DNA from: Bacteroidaceae bacterium | GTDB lineage: Bacteria > Bacteroidota > Bacteroidia > Bacteroidales > Bacteroidaceae | Direction of reading: 5' to 3' | Length of the DNA: 64,000 bases | Assembly: GCA_017483605.1 (NCBI GenBank) | Contig: JAFUWG010000025.1 | Coordinates: 1-64,000, forward strand | Shown here: positions 42,609 through 51,900 of the stretch, piece by piece | Layout: the number at the start of each line of letters is the position of its first letter | How positions within the stretch are numbered: the first letter of the stretch is position 1 | Position numbers and translations under genes: made by a program | The notes under the pieces: model-generated | The model's database searches: none | What the model saw: only the letters and a program-made list of their open reading frames with translations | What the model was told of the DNA's origin: nothing

Positions 42609-43478
42609 TTATCCCAGATAGGTCTTCAGCAACTTGCTCTTCGACTGAGAACGCAAACGGCGGATGGCCTTCTCCTTGATTTGACGCACACGTTCACGAG
42701 TCAGGTTAAAACGGTCGCCAATCTCCTCAAGCGTCTTCTCTGGCTCGCCCAGACCGAAGAACATCTTGATGATTTCCTTCTCACGCGTCGTCAACGTATC
42801 CAGTGCCCGTTCTATCTCCCTTTGCAGCGATTCAGTCACCAGTGTGCGGTCGGCTGAAGGAGAATCGGGGTTGCTGAGAATGTCCAACAGGCTGTTGTCC
42901 TCACCTTCCACGAAGGGTGCATCCACACTGATATGCCTGCCGCTCACCTTCATCGTGTCAGCCACCTTGTCCACTGGCAAATCCAGTTGGGCAGCCAATT
43001 CCTCGGGCGACGGACGACGCTCGTGCTCCTGCTCGAACTTCGAGAAAGCCTTACCAATCTTGTTGAGCGAGCCCACCTGGTTCAGCGGCAGACGCACAAT
43101 GCGGCTCTGCTCAGCCAGTGCCTGCAGAATCGACTGACGAATCCACCACACGGCATAACTGATAAACTTGAAGCCACGGGTCTCATCAAACTTCTCGGCA
43201 GCCTTGATAAGTCCCAGGTTGCCCTCGTTGATGAGGTCAGGCAGGCTCAAGCCCTGGTTCTGGTACTGCTTTGCCACAGAAACGACGAAACGAAGGTTCG
43301 CCCTTGTCAGTTTCTCCAGAGCACGTCTGCCCTCGGGACCGCCTTTGCGAATCTTCGCAGCCAATTCCACTTCTTCTTCAACAGTGATTAACTCCTCACG
43401 ACCGATTTCCTGCAAGTACTTGTCCAACGAAGCACTCTCACGGTTCGTGATTGATTTCGTAATTTTAAGTTGTCTCAT
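42609..43478 (-). CDS. rpoD: Primary RNA polymerase sigma factor, RpoD/SigA
   Basis: A 289-residue housekeeping sigma factor. It has the region 1.2 start ([20 protein letters not shown]), region 2 ([56 protein letters not shown]), region 3 and region 4.2 ([21 protein letters not shown]). It lacks the long region 1.1 and non-conserved insert of E. coli sigma-70, as is usual in Bacteroidetes, whose primary sigma recognises TAnnTTTG. Its promoter TATCTTTGC is at 43501-43509. It leads the minus-strand run containing the peptidase/HprK/PqqD genes. Confidence 0.96.
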   Translation of the reverse strand: MRQLKITKSITNRESASLDKYLQEIGREELITVEEEVELAAKIRKGGPEGRRALEKLTRANLRFVVSVAKQYQNQGLSLPDLINEGNLGLIKAAEKFDETRGFKFISYAVWWIRQSILQALAEQSRIVRLPLNQVGSLNKIGKAFSKFEQEHERRPSPEELAAQLDLPVDKVADTMKVSGRHISVDAPFVEGEDNSLLDILSNPDSPSADRTLVTESLQREIERALDTLTTREKEIIKMFFGLGEPEKTLEEIGDRFNLTRERVRQIKEKAIRRLRSQSKSKLLKTYLG

Positions 43479-43500
43479 ATATTATGTGCACAAAAATCAT

Positions 43501-43509
43501 GCAAAGATA
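43501..43509 (-). promoter_or_regulatory. rpoD promoter
   Basis: TATCTTTGC on the minus strand, 22 bases before ATG 43478. DNA upstream of it (43690-44036) is filled with nested inverted and tandem repeats. Confidence 0.75.
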
Positions 43510-43702
43510 CTACTTTTCTGAAAGAAAATCAAATGTTTCACACTTTTTATGACAAAAAGGATGAAAAGAGCGGCTTTCTTCCGCGGAAGTGCCCACTTTG
43601 CAAAGCAGACGAGTCGCGAAAAACACGCAGCCTCAAAAATAAACTCATTTTTACGCATTTTGTATTCTTATTGTCTGATTTCAGGGAGAATCAGGGAGGT
43701 TT

Positions 43703-44017
43703 AAGGGAGGAAAAAGGGAGGTTTGACCTCAAAACTCCCTTAGATAATTTACTATATTTCAATTCGTTATCTAAAAATAAGGGAGAAAAGGGAGGTTTTA
43801 GGGTAAAAACTTCTAAGAAAAAATTTTTCTATAGACTTTTTAGGCCAAAACCTCCCTTTTCTCCCTTATTTTTATGTAAGTCACTGTAAAACAACTGGTT
43901 GACTAAGGGAGTTTTGAGGTCAAACCTCCCTTTTCTCCCTTATTTTTATGTAAGTCACTGTAAAACAACTGGTTGACTAAGGGAGTTTTGAGGTCAAACC
44001 TCCCTTTTTCCTCCCTT
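43703..44017. repeat. Nested inverted repeats 5' of rpoD
   Basis: A perfect 40-bp inverted repeat (43703-43742 with 43978-44017) encloses a second perfect 27-bp one (43773-43799 with 43847-43873). All arms are built from GGGAGG/CCTCCC and AAGGGAG modules. The inner loop is A/T-rich. It would form a large cruciform or RNA structure. Confidence 0.88.
43851..43998. repeat. Two exact 74-bp tandem repeats
   Basis: The 74-bp unit beginning CCTCCCTTTTCTCCC at 43851 is repeated without a difference at 43925, and a third partial copy starts at 43999. Each unit contains GTAAGTCACTGTAAAACAAC. Exact identity suggests a recent duplication. Confidence 0.92.
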
Positions 44018-44143
44018 TTTCCTCCCTTAAACTCCCTTTTTCTATCGTTTTTCATCGTTTTCTACCATTCTTCTTTCTCCTGTTCCATTCTTCAAAGCAC
44101 CCACGCACCCCTGCGGCCACTCCCTCGATGTCCCTATTTCCAT

Positions 44144-44212
44144 TCCCCGCGAAGGCTCACGAGCCTTCCCCGCATACCCTCGCGAGCCTCTGCGGCTGAG
44201 GCTCACAGGGGA
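44144..44212. repeat. 23-bp-period array, locus 5
   Basis: Units start at 44144, 44167 and 44190 with a 23-bp period. They share GGCTCACGAGCC, CTCGCGAGCC and GGCTCACAGGGGA modules with loci 4 and 6. The array ends about 20 bases before the RluA-like gene stop. Confidence 0.88.
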
Positions 44213-44234
44213 ATGCGGCTGAGACTTGAAGCAC

Positions 44235-45158
44235 TTATTTCACCAACGCCGTGAAACTCTCCGGATAGGGAGTCTCGAATTTGAGGGATTCGCCTGTAAT
44301 GGGGTGTCGGAAGGCGAGACGGAAGGCGTGGAGATGGATGCGAGGACGCTCCTTGGTGGTGACGATGGGTTCTTCGGAGGCTTGATAGCCGTATTTGTAG
44401 TCACCGACGATGGGGTGCCCGATGTCCTGCATGTGGACACGAATCTGATTCTTCCGCCCTGTCTCCAGTTTCAGTTCGACCAGCGAGAAACCATTCTTGC
44501 GTTTCAGGGTGCGATAGTGCGTGATGGCGAGTTTGCCGCCGTTGTCGGTAGGTGAAGAATAGGTGACGAACATCTTGTTGTCTTGCAGCCACGAGGTGAT
44601 GGTGCCGCTGTTCTGCTCCATATCGCCCTGCACGACGGCAACGTAGCGGCGGTCGGCAACGATGTCACGCCAGTTGTCCACAAAAATCTTCTGGATGTCA
44701 CGCCGCTTGGCAAAGAGCAGCAGTCCTGAGGTGCCTTTGTCCAGACGATGGATGGTGTGTACCGCAAAGGCCTTGCTCTGCCGCTTCACATACTCGTCAA
44801 GGATGGTCTTGACGCTCTCGCGACGGTCGCCCGGCACGGAGTTGGTGAGGATGCCCTCTTTCTTCTCGACCACGATGAGGAAGGCATCTTCATAGACAAT
44901 CTTCACCATCTTGCTGGCGACGGTACGCTTATGGCGGTTGCTTGCCACCTGCACAATCTGCCCCTTCTGCAAGGGGTGGTTGAACTGGGTGACAATCTGG
45001 TTGTTCACATAGACCATCCGTTGGCTGAGATACTCTTTCGCCTTGGTGCGTGAGATGCCCGAGATGGTGGTCAAGAGGAACGGCAGCAGTTCGGCTGGTT
45101 CCTTCACGACATAGGTGGTGTAGTGGTTGGCTGCTTTTTGGTCAAAATAGTTGGACAT
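44235..45158 (-). CDS. RluA-family 23S rRNA pseudouridine synthase
   Basis: A 307-residue enzyme from ATG 45158, five bases after the RlmD stop (an upstream in-frame TTG is ignored). The N-terminus has an S4-like RNA-binding domain (ISRTKAKEYLSQRMVYVNNQIV). The catalytic motif is HRLDKGTSGLLLFAK with the invariant Asp, and ETGRKNQIRVHMQDIGHPIVGD is the second family signature. It converts uridine to pseudouridine in rRNA or tRNA; the site cannot be told from sequence. Coupling to RlmD makes an rRNA modification operon. Confidence 0.93.
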   Translation of the reverse strand: MSNYFDQKAANHYTTYVVKEPAELLPFLLTTISGISRTKAKEYLSQRMVYVNNQIVTQFNHPLQKGQIVQVASNRHKRTVASKMVKIVYEDAFLIVVEKKEGILTNSVPGDRRESVKTILDEYVKRQSKAFAVHTIHRLDKGTSGLLLFAKRRDIQKIFVDNWRDIVADRRYVAVVQGDMEQNSGTITSWLQDNKMFVTYSSPTDNGGKLAITHYRTLKRKNGFSLVELKLETGRKNQIRVHMQDIGHPIVGDYKYGYQASEEPIVTTKERPRIHLHAFRLAFRHPITGESLKFETPYPESFTALVK

Positions 45159-45163
45159 GGCTA

Positions 45164-46603
45164 TCAATGTTTCTTTTCCAGCATGACGACGTTCTCCACG
45201 TGCTGTGTGTGGGGGAACATATCGACGGGCTGCACTTTAACTACTTTATATTCAGCGTCAAGGAGTTGCAGGTCGCGTGCCTGTGTGGCAGGGTTGCAAC
45301 TCACATAGACAATGCGCCGTGGGGCTGCGAAGAGGATGGTGTCGATGACATCCTGGTGCATTCCGGCACGCGGCGGGTCGGTGATGATGACATCGGGGCG
45401 ACCATGCTCGGCGATGAACTCACGGTTGAGAATGTCCTTCATATCGCCCGCGAAGAAGAGTGTGTTGTCAATGCCATTGATGTCGGAATTCACCTTGGCA
45501 TCCTCGATGGCTTCGGGCACATATTCGATGCCAATGACCTGACGGGCGTGCTGGGCAACAAAATTGGCAATGGTGCCAGTGCCGGTGTAGAGGTCGTAGA
45601 TGAGAGGTTTTTCGGCAGTCTTCTCCAACCCATCTAAGGCAAAGTTGCGTGCCACTTTGTAGAGTTCGTATGCCTGCTCCGTGTTGGTCTGATAGAACGA
45701 CTTGGACCCCACCTTGAAGCGAAGATTTTCCATCTGCTCGAAGATGTGGTCTTTGCCCTTGACAACATGTATTTCTTGGTCGCCAAACGTATCGTTAGCC
45801 TTATGATTATCAACATACAAGAGCGAAGTGATTTGAGGAAAGGTTTCACTCAGATGTTGCATGAGAGCATCTGCCTGTGCCTGCTCCTCGGGGGTGTCGA
45901 TGCGGAACTGCACGAGGAACATCAACTCGCCCGTGTTGGAGGTGCGAATCATGAGCGAACGCAAGAGTCCACGGTTCTGCCGGAGGTCATAAAATTCCAG
46001 TCCGTGCTGAAGGGCATACTCACGAATGTCGTTGCGGATCTGGTTGTTGATGTCGTCCATCAGGTGGCACTCGGTGATGTCGAGAATCTTGTCGAACGCC
46101 CCCGTGATGTGGAAACCGACGGCATCCATCACGTCATACTTCACATCCTGCCTGACTTCCTCCTCGGTGAGCCAACGCTTGTTGCTGAAGCCGAACTCCA
46201 ACTTGTTGCGGTAGCCATACACCTGTCGACTGCCAAGAATGGGCTGGAACTCAGGCAGTTCCACCTTGCCGATGCGGGTCAAGTTGTCGAAGACCTGCTG
46301 CTGCTTTGCCTTAAGTTGTTCCTCATACTGGAGGCACTGCCACTTGCATCCGCCGCACACGCCGTAGTGGCGGCAACGAGGGTCTGTGCGAAGGGGCGAA
46401 AATTCGTGAAACTTCACCGCTACCGCCTCCATGTAGGAACTCTTTTTCTTCTTCACTTGCAGGTCAACCACATCGCCTGGCACCACAAAGGGCACAAACA
46501 CCACCTTGTCGTCCACACGAGCCAGTGCCTTGCCTTCGGCAGCACAGGCGGCAATGGTGACATTCTCCAGCAGAGGCAACTGCTTCTTCTTATTACGAGC
46601 CAT
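45164..46603 (-). CDS. rlmD: 23S rRNA (uracil-C5)-methyltransferase, RlmD/TrmA family
   Basis: A 479-residue SAM-dependent methyltransferase. A TRAM domain is N-terminal (about 10-65). Cys77, Cys83 and Cys86 (CRHYGVCGGCKWQ) with a later Cys (ITECHLM) bind the [4Fe-4S] cluster. The SAM site is YDLYTGTGTIANF, and the catalytic Cys is in VSCNPATQARDL after DPPRAG. The family includes RlmD, RlmC and TrmA; RlmD is favoured by the TRAM plus cluster layout, though RumA-type specificity varies in Bacteroidetes. It starts a two-gene operon with the RluA-like enzyme. Confidence 0.9.
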   Translation of the reverse strand: MARNKKKQLPLLENVTIAACAAEGKALARVDDKVVFVPFVVPGDVVDLQVKKKKSSYMEAVAVKFHEFSPLRTDPRCRHYGVCGGCKWQCLQYEEQLKAKQQQVFDNLTRIGKVELPEFQPILGSRQVYGYRNKLEFGFSNKRWLTEEEVRQDVKYDVMDAVGFHITGAFDKILDITECHLMDDINNQIRNDIREYALQHGLEFYDLRQNRGLLRSLMIRTSNTGELMFLVQFRIDTPEEQAQADALMQHLSETFPQITSLLYVDNHKANDTFGDQEIHVVKGKDHIFEQMENLRFKVGSKSFYQTNTEQAYELYKVARNFALDGLEKTAEKPLIYDLYTGTGTIANFVAQHARQVIGIEYVPEAIEDAKVNSDINGIDNTLFFAGDMKDILNREFIAEHGRPDVIITDPPRAGMHQDVIDTILFAAPRRIVYVSCNPATQARDLQLLDAEYKVVKVQPVDMFPHTQHVENVVMLEKKH

Positions 46604-46631
46604 AAATGATACAGATTTTGTTAAATTCGTT

Positions 46632-46692
46632 GCAAAGGTAGGAAAATTTAGGCATTAAGAATGAAGAATTGAGAATTATTCTGTAACTTTGC
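46632..46692. promoter_or_regulatory. Divergent promoters of rlmD and the oxidoreductase
   Basis: TACCTTTGC on the minus strand at 46632-46640 drives rlmD; TAACTTTGC on the plus strand at 46684-46692 drives the gene at 46732. They are back to back with 43 bases between them. Confidence 0.75.
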
Positions 46693-46731
46693 AACTTAAA
46701 TGTGCGTGTTTTACATCTGACGTGAACAAAA

Positions 46732-47730
46732 ATGGAGAACCTGAAAACAGTCAAGTGGGGATTCATCGGCTGCGGTGAAGTGACGGAAAAGAAGAGCGGC
46801 CCTGCCTTCGGGAAGATTGAAGGCAGCGAAGTGGTCGCCGTGATGAGCCGTGACGCCGAGAAAGCCCGTTCGTATGCCGAGCGACACGGCATCGGGAAGT
46901 GGTACACCGACCCTCAGGCTCTGGTGAGCGACCCCGACGTGAATGCGGTTTACATCGCCACTCCCCCATCCTCTCACGCCACCTTCGCCATCATGGCGAT
47001 GAAGGCGGGCAAGCCTGCATACGTGGAGAAGCCACTGGCGGCAAACTACAATGAGTGCCTCCGTGTGAACCGCACCAGCGAACTGACGGGAGTGCCCTGC
47101 TTTGTGGCGTTCTACCGCAGGTATCTGCCCTATTTCGAACGAGTGCGTCAACTCGTGCTGGAGGAAGGACAGATTGGCAAGGTGCTGACGGTGCAGATTC
47201 GTTTCGCCGTGCCACCTCGCGAACTGGACTACAAGAGCGGCAAGGAACTGCCCTGGCGACTGCAACCTGAAGTGGCAGGTGGCGGTGGCTACTTTTACGA
47301 CTTGGCTGCCCACCAGATTGACCTGCTACAGTATTGGTTCGGCCCCATCATCGAGGCTGAAGGCTACTGTCAGAACATGATGGGACTCTACAAGGTGGAG
47401 GACACGTTCAACGCCTGTTTCCGCTTCGACGGCGGACTGACGGGCAGTGGTTCGTGGTGTTTCGTGGCACACGAGTCGGCACGCCGCGACCGCATCTCCA
47501 TCGTGGGCACCCGAGGCAAGATTCTCTTCTCGGTGTTCGACTACGAGCCTATCATCCTGGACAACGAGAACGGACACGAGAAAATCGTTGTGCCCAACCC
47601 TCCCCACGTGCAGATGGGACTGATTGAGCAGGTGGTGCAGCACTTGCAGGGCAAGCGTGTGTGCGACTGCGACTCGGTGAGTGCCACGGCAACCAACTGG
47701 GTGATGGACAGAGTGTTAGGAAAATTCTGA
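46732..47730 (+). CDS. Gfo/Idh/MocA-family oxidoreductase
   Basis: A 332-residue NAD(P)-dependent enzyme. The Rossmann loop is WGFIGCGEVTEKK, the EKP motif is AYVEKPLAANYNECL, and the second half is the family's alpha/beta dimerisation and substrate domain (GGGGYFYDLAAHQIDLLQYWFG, with Asp and His at the expected catalytic spacing). Members oxidise or reduce sugars, inositols and related compounds. No sugar cluster surrounds it, so the substrate is open. It precedes a DUF4421 gene by 30 bases. Confidence 0.92.
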   Translation: MENLKTVKWGFIGCGEVTEKKSGPAFGKIEGSEVVAVMSRDAEKARSYAERHGIGKWYTDPQALVSDPDVNAVYIATPPSSHATFAIMAMKAGKPAYVEKPLAANYNECLRVNRTSELTGVPCFVAFYRRYLPYFERVRQLVLEEGQIGKVLTVQIRFAVPPRELDYKSGKELPWRLQPEVAGGGGYFYDLAAHQIDLLQYWFGPIIEAEGYCQNMMGLYKVEDTFNACFRFDGGLTGSGSWCFVAHESARRDRISIVGTRGKILFSVFDYEPIILDNENGHEKIVVPNPPHVQMGLIEQVVQHLQGKRVCDCDSVSATATNWVMDRVLGKF

Positions 47731-47760
47731 GTAGGTCTTCATTATCAAAAAAACAGAGCG

Positions 47761-48888
47761 ATGCGGACAAGAGAGGCACTATGTATGATGATGTTGCTGT
47801 GGGCAACAACGTGGAGTGTGTGCTGGGCACAGACCGACTCGGTGGCGACCGACACGGCAAGTGCAGAGCGTTCCCTCGTTCTCAACGGAGTGTCCATCGA
47901 AGCCCAACGGCGTCCTTCGCTGCTGACTCGCGTGGCGAATGGTGTGAACAAGTTCTTCATGGATTGTGACACCAACTACGTCACCCCGCAGAAGTATCAG
48001 TTGACGGCACAGATGGAACTGTCCTACTGGCACGACTACTACTTCCTCAGTTCGTCGGAGACCAACAACACGATGGTCATCCAGTCGGACCCCTCCGCCA
48101 TCCTCGGTGGATATGTCTATTACAGCATCCTGGGTTACGGTGCGGTGTGGAACCTCAACGACCTGGGCATCCCTGCCGGAAAGACCAACGGCACCTCGCT
48201 GAGACAGACCTTCATGATTCACACGGCGAAGATTTTTGCCGAATACTATACCTTCAACTCCGGCAAGGGTGCCGAAATCAGAAGTGTCACAGGCATCGAC
48301 CTGAAGGGACTGGACAGGACATTCCACGGACTGGACAGCCGCTGCAACGGACTGAGTGCCGTCTATCTGTTCAACAACCGCCACTTCTCCTGGCCCGCAG
48401 CCTTTGGCGAAAACGCCGTGCAGCGGAAAAGTTGTGGCAGTTGGAGCGTCGGCTTCCAGTACAACCACCAGCGCATCAGTTTCGACAAGGACGAACTGCC
48501 CGACTATCTGGGGGCGGTGATTGACTCCACGCTGCTCTTCACCCATGTGGACTACAGCGACTACAGCGTCAACGTGGGATATAGTTACAACTGTGTGTTG
48601 GGCAGAAATGTGCTGTTTGCCGCCTCGCTCATGCCAAGCATCGGCTACCGACGGTCGAACATCACCGAGGCACAAGAAGAGAAACACTCCATCCTGAACA
48701 ACCTCTCCACTGACGTGAACCTCCGCATGTCCCTCTTCTGGAACAACACGAGACTTTTCAGCGGACTCATCTTCGAGGCACACACCTACTCCTACCGCAA
48801 GAACAAGTTCGGTCTGACCAACACCTACGGCACCATCAAATACGTCCTCGGATTTAACTTTTGGAAGAAACCGCAGTCTAAATATTAG
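47761..48888 (+). CDS. DUF4421-like outer-membrane protein
   Basis: A 375-residue protein with a signal peptide (MMLLWATTWSVCWAQ). The mature protein starts near a variable region and continues as alternating beta strands with aromatic girdles (WHDYYFLSSSETNNTMVI, GGYVYYSILGYGAVWNL, YSVNVGYSYNCVLGRNVLFAASLMPSIGY, TNTYGTIKYVLGFNFW), the look of DUF4421 in Bacteroidetes, probably a beta-barrel. The function of the family is unknown. It shares a transcript with the oxidoreductase and may be a surface lipid or polysaccharide-linked protein. Confidence 0.75.
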   Translation: MRTREALCMMMLLWATTWSVCWAQTDSVATDTASAERSLVLNGVSIEAQRRPSLLTRVANGVNKFFMDCDTNYVTPQKYQLTAQMELSYWHDYYFLSSSETNNTMVIQSDPSAILGGYVYYSILGYGAVWNLNDLGIPAGKTNGTSLRQTFMIHTAKIFAEYYTFNSGKGAEIRSVTGIDLKGLDRTFHGLDSRCNGLSAVYLFNNRHFSWPAAFGENAVQRKSCGSWSVGFQYNHQRISFDKDELPDYLGAVIDSTLLFTHVDYSDYSVNVGYSYNCVLGRNVLFAASLMPSIGYRRSNITEAQEEKHSILNNLSTDVNLRMSLFWNNTRLFSGLIFEAHTYSYRKNKFGLTNTYGTIKYVLGFNFWKKPQSKY

Positions 48889-48966
48889 ACACCTTATATG
48901 AAACAAAACAATCGATAACTATCACATCTTCATCATAACAACCGACAACAAAAAAACAAAACAATA

Positions 48967-51900
48967 ATGAAAAAACTAACCTCATTACTCTTATTGGCTT
49001 TGGCATCGCTCTCAGGCTATGCCCAAGACTGGATTGATGTGACCGATATGTACATTGTCAATCCTCGATTCGACAACAACGACCGCACAACAGGATGGGA
49101 AGGATGGCCCGATTTTGGAGCCGCCAATCCAAGAGAAAATGCGGAGCACTACGAGACATGGTACTTCGACAACTATCAGACCCTTACAGGGCTTACCCCT
49201 GGCAAGTACCGCCTGACTCTTGATGCCTTCTACCGCATCGGAAGTGCTTCAAACGACTATCAACTCTACACCTCGGGAGAGTATGTGGACCATCAGTATG
49301 CCACACTCTATGCCAACCTGTCAAGCGGAAGAGTCGAAACCCCAATCGTGCCTCTGTCTTCCGCTGCGTTGGAGGAATCACTGGGTGGTGGAACAAGCCG
49401 CGTAGGAAACAGCAGGCTCTACGTGCCCAACAACATGGAAGCCGCTTACTATTGGTTTGAAGCGGGTTATTATGACAACAGCGTTGAATTTGAAGTAGGT
49501 GCAGACGGTACCGTCACCATCGGTATTTACAAATACAACCTTGAATGGTCTGACTGGGTGTGTCTCGACAACTGGAAACTGGAATACTGGGGCACTCTGA
49601 CAAAAGCCACAGGTATCACCCTTTCGGAGACCGACATCGAAATGGTGAAGGCACAAGTGTTTGATCTGAAAGCCACAGTACAACCAGCAAATGCCACCTA
49701 CCGCAATGTGACATGGTCATCTTCTAATGAGAAGGTTGCAATCGTGAACAACAAGGGACAAGTTACAGCCGTAGGGCTTGGCACTTGCCGCATCATTGCT
49801 ACCTCTGTTGATGGTTCTGATGTGAAGGCTGAATGCAAGGTGACAGTGTCTAACAATCCTGCCACTGCAGAGAACATCATCATCAACGAAATCATGGCAG
49901 CCAACGTGGACGTTTACCTTGACCCATCACAAAACTATGGCAGTTGGGTGGAACTCTATAACCCAACAAGCAAGAGTGTTTCACTGGGTGGACTCTATGT
50001 TTCTGACGACCCCAAAAATCTGAAGAAGCACAAACTGATTGAAACCTACGGAGTGGTGGCTGCACATGGTTATGCCCTGCTCAACTTCGACCATTTCGAA
50101 GTGTGGACTCCATACGCTTACCGCCAAATCGACGATAAACTGGACTGCGACGGTGGAACCATCATCATCTCCGATGGCTCCAAGATTATTGCACAGCAAG
50201 ACTATCCCGAAGCCATCTCGCGTACCTCTTATGCCCGCACCACCGATGGCGGTGAGGAATGGGGCACCACAGGAAATCCATCACCAGGACTTTCCAATCA
50301 AGCCAATGGCGGATTTGCGACGACAAGACTTGATGCACCAATCGTGGACAAGGACGCACAACTTTTTGCGGGTTCATTGCAAATCTGCGTAAACATTCCT
50401 GAGGGAGCCACGCTTCGATACACCACCGATGGAACTTCGCCAACTCTCGACCGTGGCGAGACCTCAACCACAGGAATCTTCAACATCAACTACACCACAT
50501 GCTTCCGTTTCCGTCTCTTCAAGGATGGCTACCTCCCTTCAACAGTCGTTACGCGTACATATATATATAATGAGGGGAACTACCCATTCCCGATTATCTC
50601 CGTTGTGACCGACGACAACAATTTCTACAGCGAAGACCGAGGCGTGTTCGAGCAGGGTCCTTACGGACGCCCTGGCAATGGACAAACCAGCAAGTGCAAC
50701 TGGAACATGGATTGGGATCGCCCCGTTTCGTTCGAGTACCTCAACGAGAAAGGTGAGTGTGTGGTATCGCAAGAGTGTGACCTCTCGATTTGCGGCGGAT
50801 GGAGCCGTGCATGGTCACCCCGCTCCTTCAAGTTGAAGGCGAAGAAGGTGTATGATTTCAAGAACACCTTTGACACACAATTCTTCGACGAGAAACCTTA
50901 TCTGAAGAGCAAGACCCTGCAAATCCGCAATGGCGGTAACGACACATCCAACCGCATCAAGGATGGAGCCATCCAGGAGGTTGTGGCACGCAGCGGCATG
51001 TATGTAGATTATCAGTCATGGCAGCCTGTACACGTGTTCATCAACGGCTGGCACTATGCCGTGCTCAATATGCGTGAACCCAACAACAAAGACTACGGCT
51101 ACGCCAACTACGGCATCGACACGGACGAGATGGATCAGTTTGAGATGTCGCCCGACTCTGGCTATGTGCAGATGAAAGGTACGGACGAAAGTTTCCTCCG
51201 CCTGGTGGAACTCAGCGAAAATGCTGAAGACGAAAACACCTATGAGGAAATTGGCAAACTGCTGGATATTGACGAATACATCAACTACATGGCAGTGGAA
51301 CTCTACACAGGCAACTGGGACTGGCCACAGAACAACGTGAAAGGTTTCCGCGACCAGAACGACGGCAAATTCCACTTCGTTCTGTTCGACCTTGACGGAG
51401 CACTCTCCACCAACACGCCTTTCGACACTTTCTTTGGCAAGGAAACTTACACCTTCGACACCCTGCATGGCTTCGACTATTCGAAGAATGAGAATGTGGA
51501 AGGACAGCACGTCAGAGCCAAAATCCAGTTCGTCACGCTCTTCAAGAACCTGCTGAAGAACGAGACTTTCCGCAAGCAGTTCATTGACACGTACTGCATC
51601 GTGGGTGGTTCTGTGTTCAAAGCGGCACACGTGAAGTCCATCATCACCGAGATGCGTGACTACCTTGCACAAGGAAACTACGTTTCGCCACAAAACACGG
51701 CGAACACACTCATGAGCAGTTTCACTTCGACTTACAACAGCAATCTGGTCAATCAGTTGAAGAACTGCACCCACATGCAACTCAAGTCCGTGACTCGCCG
51801 TCCTGCCACCATTGCAACGAACGTGCCTGAAGCAAAGATTCTCATCGACGGCATCGAATTGCCCTACAGCGACTTCGATGGCTACCTCTTCCCTCCTGTC

